Below are positions 7,355-11,876 of a stretch of DNA of 11,876 bases, one piece after another. The notes below the pieces were generated by a model that worked only from the letters and a program-made list of their open reading frames with translations, was not told the origin of the DNA and did not search any database. The stretch is from an uncultured Roseiflexaceae bacterium (lineage in GTDB: Bacteria > Chloroflexota > Chloroflexia > Chloroflexales > Roseiflexaceae), in the NCBI GenBank assembly GCA_937974195.1, contig CALJIC010000179.1:1-11876 (forward strand), in the 5' to 3' direction. The stretch's first letter is position 1, and the number at the start of each line of letters is the position of its first letter. A program made the position numbers and the translations under genes.

Positions 7355-7552
7355 TCAGCTCTCCATCGCCGCGTCGCGCGCGCGGCCCTGCCCGTGGCGC
7401 AGCAGGAACTCGTCCAGGTCCGAGCGGCGGATCGCCGGGGCGCCCGCGCGCTCCTCGTACGGCAGCCCCTCCTCGAGCCACATCTCGATCGTCTCGCGGT
7501 TGATCTGCAGCAGCAGCGCCGCCTCGTCCAGCGTCAGGTACTCCTCGCTCAT
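7355..7552 (-). CDS. Small excisionase/MerR-type helix-turn-helix protein
   Basis: 65 residues. Residues about 3-50 form the helix-turn-helix of the excisionase (Xis/MerR-like) DNA-binding family: YLTLDEAALLLQINRETIE, then a wing ending in AIRRSDLDEFL. Such proteins bind DNA as small regulators or recombination directionality factors. No integrase, att site or phage gene is nearby, so a regulatory role is more likely than excision. Start: the frame opens with a GTG at 7570, but the ATG at 7552 has AGGAGG 5 nt upstream (7558-7563). The two starts sit in an 11-bp direct repeat (TGAGCGAGGAG). It follows the solute-binding protein gene on the same strand by 77 bp. Target unknown. Confidence 0.75.
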   Translation of the reverse strand: MSEEYLTLDEAALLLQINRETIEMWLEEGLPYEERAGAPAIRRSDLDEFLLRHGQGRARDAAMES

Positions 7553-7557
7553 CCTGC

Positions 7558-7563
7558 CCTCCT
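7558..7563 (-). promoter_or_regulatory. Ribosome binding site of the small HTH gene
   Basis: AGGAGG on the minus strand, 5 nt before the ATG at 7552; it decides against the upstream GTG at 7570. Confidence 0.7.
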
Positions 7564-7629
7564 CGCTCACGCCTGACAGAAGCTGTCCGAACGAGATAGT
7601 AGCAGGCTAGGTGCCATGGCTGCGCCCGC

Positions 7630-8511
7630 CTACGGCGTGGACTCCCGGGATGTGTTCTGGGCGGGCGGCTCGGCCTCGACGAACCACTTGTGCCCGAGCT
7701 CGTCGAAGAACCCCTCGCGGCGCAGGTCCTCGAGCGCCCGGTTGGCCCGCTCGCGCAGCTCGAACGCCTCGGGCGCGAAGGCCAGCACGTACGGCTCGAG
7801 CGTTAGCGCGGCGGCGATCGACAGGCCCGGCCGCCGCCCGAGCGCCATCAGCGCCGACGCGTTGTCCACGATCGCCGCGTCGGCCTCCCCGCGCAGCACC
7901 GCGTCGAGCGCCTCCTCCGGCGTGTCGTACTCCGCGCGCAGCGTGAGGGGCGTGCCCGCAGCCATCAGCCGCCGCGCGTGGGTGTCGGCGTCCGACCCGA
8001 GCGGCACGGCCACCGTGCGCCCGGCCAGCTTATCCTCCCCGTCGATCGGCGAGCCCGCTGGCGCCACGAGCACCTGGCCGGCGTTGAAGTAGAAGCTGGA
8101 GAAGCTCGCGCGCCAGCTCTGCTCCGGGGCGTACGGCAGCGCCGAGGCCGCCATATCCGCCCGCCGCGCCGCCAGGTCGTCGTAGATCGCGTCCAGGCCG
8201 CTCGGCACAAACTCGACGCCGAGGTCCAGCCGCTGCGCCACGGCCCGCGCCAGGTCGACGTCGTAGCCCGCCGGCTGGCCGGCCTCGTCGACCCACGTGA
8301 ACGGGTAGAAGCCGAGGTCGATCGCCACGCGCAGCGTGCCGCGCTGCCGCGCCTCCGCCCACACCGGGTCCAGCCCCTGCCCGGCCACATTCGCGCCGAG
8401 CTCGGTGCTCAGCGCCAGCGCCGCGTACAGCGCCAGCAGCGCCGCGGCGAGCGCATCCAGCCGGCGCAGACGGGGCGCCAGACGCCGCACAGCCGCTCGG
8501 AGACCTCTCAT
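7630..8511 (-). CDS. Family-3 extracellular solute-binding protein (polar amino acid ABC type)
   Basis: 293 residues from the ATG at 8511. Family-3 binding proteins capture polar amino acids or similar solutes outside the membrane for an ABC importer, or act as sensory domains. Visible: an Arg-rich N-terminus, a hydrophobic signal/anchor segment (about 19-37), then the two-lobed fold with RGTLRVAIDLGFYPFTW (58-73), the family signature GYDVDLARAVAQRL (82-95), and GRTVAVPLGS (164-173). No cysteine occurs near the signal region, so it is not a lipoprotein; it may stay anchored by its N-terminal helix. No permease or ATPase gene is adjacent, so its transporter partner is elsewhere or absent. A TTG five codons upstream (8526) also opens the frame, but ATG with GAGGGG close before it is preferred. 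Confidence 0.85.
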   Translation of the reverse strand: MRGLRAAVRRLAPRLRRLDALAAALLALYAALALSTELGANVAGQGLDPVWAEARQRGTLRVAIDLGFYPFTWVDEAGQPAGYDVDLARAVAQRLDLGVEFVPSGLDAIYDDLAARRADMAASALPYAPEQSWRASFSSFYFNAGQVLVAPAGSPIDGEDKLAGRTVAVPLGSDADTHARRLMAAGTPLTLRAEYDTPEEALDAVLRGEADAAIVDNASALMALGRRPGLSIAAALTLEPYVLAFAPEAFELRERANRALEDLRREGFFDELGHKWFVEAEPPAQNTSRESTP

Positions 8512-8532
8512 CCGCCCCTCATCCAAGCAAAC

Positions 8533-8561
8533 TTGATCATGATTCCAGCATCAAGTATACT
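8533..8561 (+). promoter_or_regulatory. Sigma-70-like promoter of the membrane protein-protease unit
   Basis: TTGATC (8533-8538), a 17-nt spacer and TATACT (8556-8561) in an AT-rich island unlike the surrounding DNA. The predicted start near 8568 leaves about a 107-nt leader before the gene at 8675. The -10 lies in the palindrome AGTATACT (8554-8561), so the same bases also present TATACT on the minus strand towards the solute-binding protein gene, though without a good -35 there. Confidence 0.6.
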
Positions 8562-8660
8562 TTTGTTATTGGTAAACATGCGACACTGCCACAAGCGCCC
8601 TCCACCCTGCTACTCCAGCAGCATTCCCGAAAACAGACGGCGCAGACAACCTCATTGCAC

Positions 8661-8668
8661 AAAGGTGA
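8661..8668 (+). promoter_or_regulatory. Ribosome binding site of the single-pass membrane protein gene
   Basis: AAAGGTGA ends 6 nt before the ATG at 8675 and fixes that start. Confidence 0.7.
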
Positions 8669-8674
8669 CGCGGT

Positions 8675-9343
8675 ATGGAAGAGCCTCGCGAGCAACAGCG
8701 GCAACCGGGCGGACCGATCATCTACCAACAGCAGTACGTGTCGCCCCAGCCGGCATACCCATACTACCAGCAGGCTCCAGTTGCTCAGGTAGGCGCGGGC
8801 ACTCGCTTCTTCCGCCTGCTGCGCCTTTTGCTGCGTCGCTTCCTGTACGGCGTAGTCCTGGTCGCCCGCGCGCTGCGGCCGTTCGCCGGCGCGGTCATCG
8901 TCGGGACGATCTCGCTCGTCGTGATCGGCTGGCTGTCCTGGCAGCTGTGGGGCCCGAAGCCCGGCGGGCCGTCGTTCGAGCGCGCCGAGTCGATCCCGCC
9001 CGCGCCGGCTGTTCAGAACTACCTGCAGGGCCGCAAGTCGTTCGACGCCGAGCTGATGTGGGACTCGTTCAGCACCTCCTTCCAGATGGCGCAGCTCAGC
9101 CAGGGCGCCTCCAAGGCCATGCTGCAGTCGCAGGCCAACACCGAGAAGCTCATGGGCCTGCAGTACGGTAAGACCGAGTACATCGGCGGCGTCAAGCTCG
9201 ACGACGGCGGCAGCATGTACTTCTACACCCAGGACATCTCGCTGCAGAACCAGAGCGTCAAGATGCCCATTGTCTTCATGTCCGACCGCGAAGGCAAGAT
9301 CGAGAGCATCATCTCCCCGCTGAATCGCCTCGGCGGCCAGTAG
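8675..9343 (+). CDS. Single-pass membrane protein of unknown function, partner of the FtsH-like protease
   Basis: 222 residues; family not recognised. Residues 1-40 are Gln/Pro/Tyr-rich and probably disordered (tyrosines at 17, 21, 28, 30, 31). A basic amphipathic stretch (44-56, RFFRLLRLLLRRF) precedes a hydrophobic region with the clearest membrane helix at about 70-92. The remaining 130 residues, after a Pro-rich hinge (93-112), look like a small alpha/beta domain (about 112-215) of NTF2-like or DUF4864-like appearance: an N-terminal helix pair, then strands around KTEYIGGVKL, SMYFYTQDI and PIVFMSDREGKIESI. Arg residues before the helix suggest that the C-terminal domain lies outside the cytoplasm. 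Only 32 bp separate it from the protease gene, and a good promoter lies upstream, so the two are probably one operon. It may be an adaptor or substrate-presenting partner of the protease; this is inference from context. Confidence 0.8.
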   Translation: MEEPREQQRQPGGPIIYQQQYVSPQPAYPYYQQAPVAQVGAGTRFFRLLRLLLRRFLYGVVLVARALRPFAGAVIVGTISLVVIGWLSWQLWGPKPGGPSFERAESIPPAPAVQNYLQGRKSFDAELMWDSFSTSFQMAQLSQGASKAMLQSQANTEKLMGLQYGKTEYIGGVKLDDGGSMYFYTQDISLQNQSVKMPIVFMSDREGKIESIISPLNRLGGQ

Positions 9344-9364
9344 GGCGTCGTTAGACTTGGAAAT

Positions 9365-9368
9365 GGAG
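9365..9368 (+). promoter_or_regulatory. Ribosome binding site of the FtsH-like protease gene
   Basis: GGAG, 7 nt before the ATG at 9376, within the 32-bp spacer after the upstream gene. No separate promoter is seen in that spacer. Confidence 0.6.
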
Positions 9369-9375
9369 CGCAGCC

Positions 9376-11388
9376 ATGGCTCTTGAACCGCACCGCCCGC
9401 GCGAGACGCAGTACCGCGACGAGCTGGACCGTGAGCTCGACGCGAAGATCGACGCGGCCTTCCACCGCTGGCCGTGGAAGGTGCGCCGTCTGATCACGCG
9501 CGTCCTCATCGCGTTGGCGGCGATCTGGCTGGTGGTGCGAATCGTCCCTGCCGGCGTCGGCTTCGTCATGAACAACGACATCGCCTCGGCGATTGTCCAG
9601 GTGCTCATGATCGCCGCCTACCTGTTCTTCTTCATCGGCTTCCAGTTCTTCCTGATGTTCTACTTCATGGGCCGCACCCGGATCTACTGGCTCAAGCCGG
9701 GCGAGACGGGCGTGGGCTTCAAGGACTACAAGGGGAACCCGGAGGTGCTGGAGGCCGCCCGGCGCATCGTGACGCTGCTCAAGGGCGCCAAGGAGTTCAA
9801 GGAGATGGGCGGCGAGGTGACCCGCGGCGTGCTGCTGATCGGCCCGCCCGGCACCGGCAAGAGCTACATGGCCCAGGCGGTGGCCACCGAGGCCGGCGTG
9901 CCCTTCGGCTACCTCTCGGCGCCGTCGCTCACCTCGGCCTGGATGGGTATGGGCAACATGAAGGTCATGCTGCTCTACCGCAAGGCGCGCAAGTTCGCCC
10001 GCGAGTACGGCGCCTGCATCCTGTTCATCGACGAGATCGACGCGATCGGCATGGCCCGCTCGAGCACGCTGCGCGGCACCGGCGCGACCGGCATGGACGG
10101 CATGCAGCCCGACCGGCCGGCGGGCGGGATCGCCAACGTCATGATGGGCATGGGCATGGGCATGGGCGCCGGCAGCGGCCTGCTCAACGAGCTGCTGATC
10201 CAGATGGACCCGCCGCCGCACGAGCAGAGCCTGTGGGGCAAGGTGCTGCGCTTCTTCGGGCTGCGCCGCAAGCGCGCCGAGATGCCGCCGGTGCTCACCA
10301 TGGCCGCGACCAACCTGGCCGAGACGCTCGACGCCGCGCTGCTGCGCCCCGGCCGCTTCGACCGCAAGATCACCGTTGACCTCCCGGACCCCGACGGGCG
10401 CAAGGAGATCATCGAGTACTACCTGAGCAAGGTCAAGCACGAGCCGATGCCGATCGACCGCATGGTGTCGGACACGATCGGCTACTCGCCGGTGGCGATC
10501 AAGTTCTGCATCAACGAGGCGGTGATCCACGCCCACTTCGATGGGCGCCAGGCGATCAACTACTGGGACTTCACCAAGGCGCGCGAGACGCACGAGTGGG
10601 GCCTGCGCCAGCCGATCCGCAGCATGTCCTACGAGGAGCGCCGCCGCATCGCCTACCACGAGGCCGGCCACGCCTACGCCGCGGTCAAGCTGCTGCGGAA
10701 GGAGCGCCTCACCAAGGTCACGATCGTCCGCCACGGCACCGCGCTCGGCTTCGCGGCCTGGAAGCCCGAGGAGGAGATCCACACCCGCACCAAAGACGAG
10801 CTGCTGGACCGGATCAAGATCTCGCTCGCCAGCCGCGCCGCTGAGGAGATCTTCCTCGGCGTGCAGATGAGCGGCGTCACCAGCGACCTGCAGAGCGCGA
10901 CCGGCCTGGCGACCTACATGGTCGGCGCGTACGGCATGGACAACTCGTTCTACTCTTACCTGACGTTCGGCATGCAGGGTGTCTCCGACCCGTCGCTCAA
11001 GGCGCGCGTCGAGGCGATCCTCAACGAGCAGTACCGGCTCGTCAAGAGCATGATCGAGCACAACAAGGAGGCGGTGATCGCCATCGCCGAGGCGCTGATC
11101 CTGCGCAACGAGCTGACCGACCTGGACGTGAACGAGATCCTGGCGCGCGTCGAGGCCGAGCACCCCTTCACCGATCCGCGGCGGATCGAGAAGCAGCCGT
11201 TTGGCTTCCTGGCCGCCCGCTCGGTGTCCGAGCCGACCACCATCAGCCGGCGCCACACGAACGGCGCCACGACCACCCGGCTGCCTGGGGTTAGCGCCCC
11301 GCCGGTGGCGAAGCGCCCGCTGGCCGACCCGGCCGCCTCTGCGGAGCCGAAGGCTTCCGCTGAAGACGAGCAGCCCGCTGAGAACTGA
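9376..11388 (+). CDS. Divergent FtsH-like AAA+ zinc metalloprotease lacking the extracytoplasmic domain
   Basis: 670 residues. FtsH proteases pull membrane and soluble proteins through an ATP-driven ring and degrade them at the membrane. Two membrane helices (about 39-61 and 72-98) are joined by only some ten residues, whereas ordinary FtsH has about 70 outside the membrane. AAA domain: Walker A GPPGTGKS 156-163, pore-loop region AWMGMG 188-193, Walker B ILFIDEID 215-222, sensor-1 Asn313, second region of homology RPGRFDR 324-330. Between Walker B and sensor 1 are two insertions: a Gly/Met-rich stretch (about 230-268, MGMGMGMG) and a basic stretch (about 279-304). M41 protease domain: HEAGH at 428-432 with the third zinc ligand Asp504 in SDLQSAT. 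The C-terminal 60 residues are low-complexity. All catalytic residues are present, so it should be active. It is downstream of, and probably cotranscribed with, the single-pass membrane protein gene. It is not orthologous to housekeeping FtsH by architecture; substrates unknown. Confidence 0.9.
   Translation: MALEPHRPRETQYRDELDRELDAKIDAAFHRWPWKVRRLITRVLIALAAIWLVVRIVPAGVGFVMNNDIASAIVQVLMIAAYLFFFIGFQFFLMFYFMGRTRIYWLKPGETGVGFKDYKGNPEVLEAARRIVTLLKGAKEFKEMGGEVTRGVLLIGPPGTGKSYMAQAVATEAGVPFGYLSAPSLTSAWMGMGNMKVMLLYRKARKFAREYGACILFIDEIDAIGMARSSTLRGTGATGMDGMQPDRPAGGIANVMMGMGMGMGAGSGLLNELLIQMDPPPHEQSLWGKVLRFFGLRRKRAEMPPVLTMAATNLAETLDAALLRPGRFDRKITVDLPDPDGRKEIIEYYLSKVKHEPMPIDRMVSDTIGYSPVAIKFCINEAVIHAHFDGRQAINYWDFTKARETHEWGLRQPIRSMSYEERRRIAYHEAGHAYAAVKLLRKERLTKVTIVRHGTALGFAAWKPEEEIHTRTKDELLDRIKISLASRAAEEIFLGVQMSGVTSDLQSATGLATYMVGAYGMDNSFYSYLTFGMQGVSDPSLKARVEAILNEQYRLVKSMIEHNKEAVIAIAEALILRNELTDLDVNEILARVEAEHPFTDPRRIEKQPFGFLAARSVSEPTTISRRHTNGATTTRLPGVSAPPVAKRPLADPAASAEPKASAEDEQPAEN
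10144..10167 (+). repeat. In-frame ATGGGC x4 microsatellite
   Basis: Four perfect tandem copies of the hexamer ATGGGC encode (Met-Gly)4 inside the AAA domain insertion of the FtsH-like protease, residues about 257-264. Copy-number change would keep the frame and alter only the length of this loop. Confidence 0.8.
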
Positions 11389-11404
11389 GCTCAGCTGCCG
11401 GCTC

Positions 11405-11453
11405 GCACGCCCCCGTCTCCCCTCCCGCTTCGGGACAGGGAACGGGGGCGTGC
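11405..11453 (+). terminator. Strong terminator hairpin after the FtsH-like gene
   Basis: A perfect 12-bp stem (11405-11416 with 11442-11453) encloses a second hairpin (TCCCG 11423-11427 with CGGGA 11431-11435). It starts 17 nt after the stop codon. The following bases are only mildly T-containing (TGTTGCCT), so termination may depend on the stem strength. Confidence 0.8.
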
Positions 11454-11479
11454 TGTTGCCTGAGCACGAGCCGTTTACA

Positions 11480-11876
11480 GGGAGATGTGGAGGTCCACAG
11501 GCGCGCCACGGAACAGCTTCTTGTGGCGCTCAGGCGGGCCGGGAGGGGTGAAAGGCCACAGGCCCACTGCGGAACAGCTTCTCGTGCCGCTCAGATGAGC
11601 TGGGAGGTGTGGAGAGTGCAGACCTGTCCTCCGCTCAGATAGCCGGGAGGCGTGGAGGGCCGCAGGCCTTCCACAAGTCCATTGCAGGGAGGTGTGGCGG
11701 GCCGCAAGCCCCACGGAGCTCTTTTCCCCGCGGCAATATGGCACGGTGGGATGAGAAGGGCCGAGACGTTTCACGGAACATCTTTTCCGCGGCTCTCGCA
11801 AGCCGGGAGGCGCGGAGGGCCGCACTCTCGCCACGCTCCTCGTTTCGGCACAGGCGGGCCGGGAGGCGCGGAGGGC
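11480..11876 (+). repeat. Degenerate tandem array of about 60-bp units
   Basis: Units begin with GGGAG or a close variant at 11480, 11541, 11602, 11645, 11687, 11748, 11805 and 11861, giving steps of 61, 61, 43, 42, 61, 57 and 56 bp; the last runs off the window. Motif order within a unit: GGGAGGYGTGGAGGGCCGC, an arm like AGGCCNNCCAC, CGGAACANCTTTTCCGCGG or variant, then CTCAGGCGGGCC. The 13-mer CGGAACAGCTTCT recurs exactly at 11509 and 11570, 61 bp apart. The unit at 11645 forms a hairpin (11652-11661 with 11665-11674, one wobble). The two short units lack about 18 bp of the middle part. The array starts 26 bp after the terminator and fills the rest of the window. No gene is seen in it. Confidence 0.75.

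Noticed and set aside
7355..7552. Phage or integrative-element excisionase marking a mobile element
   Set aside because: No integrase, att repeats, tRNA target or phage genes are present; the HTH family also includes many plain regulators.
8537..8728. Minus-strand open frame of 63 codons in the AT-rich promoter region
   Set aside because: Overlaps the promoter and the start of the membrane protein gene; no ribosome binding site and no recognisable domain.
9223..11256. Minus-strand open frame of 677 codons opposite the FtsH-like gene
   Set aside because: Antisense shadow rich in His, Arg and Asp; the plus strand has Walker, SRH and HEAGH motifs.
11475..11834. Minus-strand open frame of 119 codons in the terminal repeat array
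   Set aside because: It is translation of the repeat units; repeated peptide pieces follow the DNA period and no domain is visible.
11480..11876. CRISPR array
   Set aside because: Units are degenerate, have no invariant repeat alternating with unique spacers, and no cas gene is nearby.

Overview
The window is a GC-rich (roughly 70% by eye), gene-dense bacterial chromosome segment with no transposase, integrase, RNA gene or CRISPR array. The gene mix suggests a member of the Chloroflexota, perhaps near Roseiflexus, Chloroflexus or Kouleothrix: an XdhC/CoxF-type maturation factor, a stand-alone VWA protein, a soluble Ser/Thr kinase with zinc ribbon and FHA domain and an IYRDLKPSN catalytic loop, a TAP-like hydrolase with extra membrane helices, and a divergent FtsH-like protease. 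This placement is inference from family resemblance, not from a marker gene.

Layout from left to right. A plus-strand XdhC/CoxF-like protein fused to a C-terminal YHS domain (26-1021) converges on a minus-strand pair, with a strong hairpin at 1032-1068 between them. The pair is a VWA-domain protein (3138-4400) followed 41 bp downstream by an alpha/beta hydrolase with a four-helix membrane tail (1081-3096). A 574-bp gap (4401-4974) then holds degenerate copies of a dispersed repeat and a candidate promoter. Divergently from the VWA gene runs the kinase-zinc ribbon-FHA gene (about 4975-6420), and 50 bp after it purQ (6471-7280). A REP-like palindrome lies between purQ and another minus-strand pair: a family-3 solute-binding protein (7630-8511) and a small excisionase/MerR-type HTH protein (7355-7552).

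An AT-rich intergenic segment (8512-8674) carries a good plus-strand promoter. It drives a two-gene unit: a single-pass membrane protein of unknown function (8675-9343) and an FtsH-like AAA+ zinc metalloprotease (9376-11388). The unit ends in a strong terminator hairpin (11405-11453). The last 400 bp (11480-11876) are a decayed tandem array of the same repeat family seen upstream of the kinase.

How the genes may work together. The kinase and VWA genes are divergent neighbours and could share control, because FHA/kinase and VWA modules often occur together in bacterial signalling. The most interesting unit is 8675-11388. This FtsH relative has two membrane helices but almost no extracytoplasmic domain, and its partner is a membrane protein that does have one, so the pair may form a split membrane-protease complex. 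purQ is purine biosynthesis and is probably a bystander here. XdhC-YHS probably belongs with a molybdenum hydroxylase / CO dehydrogenase cluster to the left of the window.
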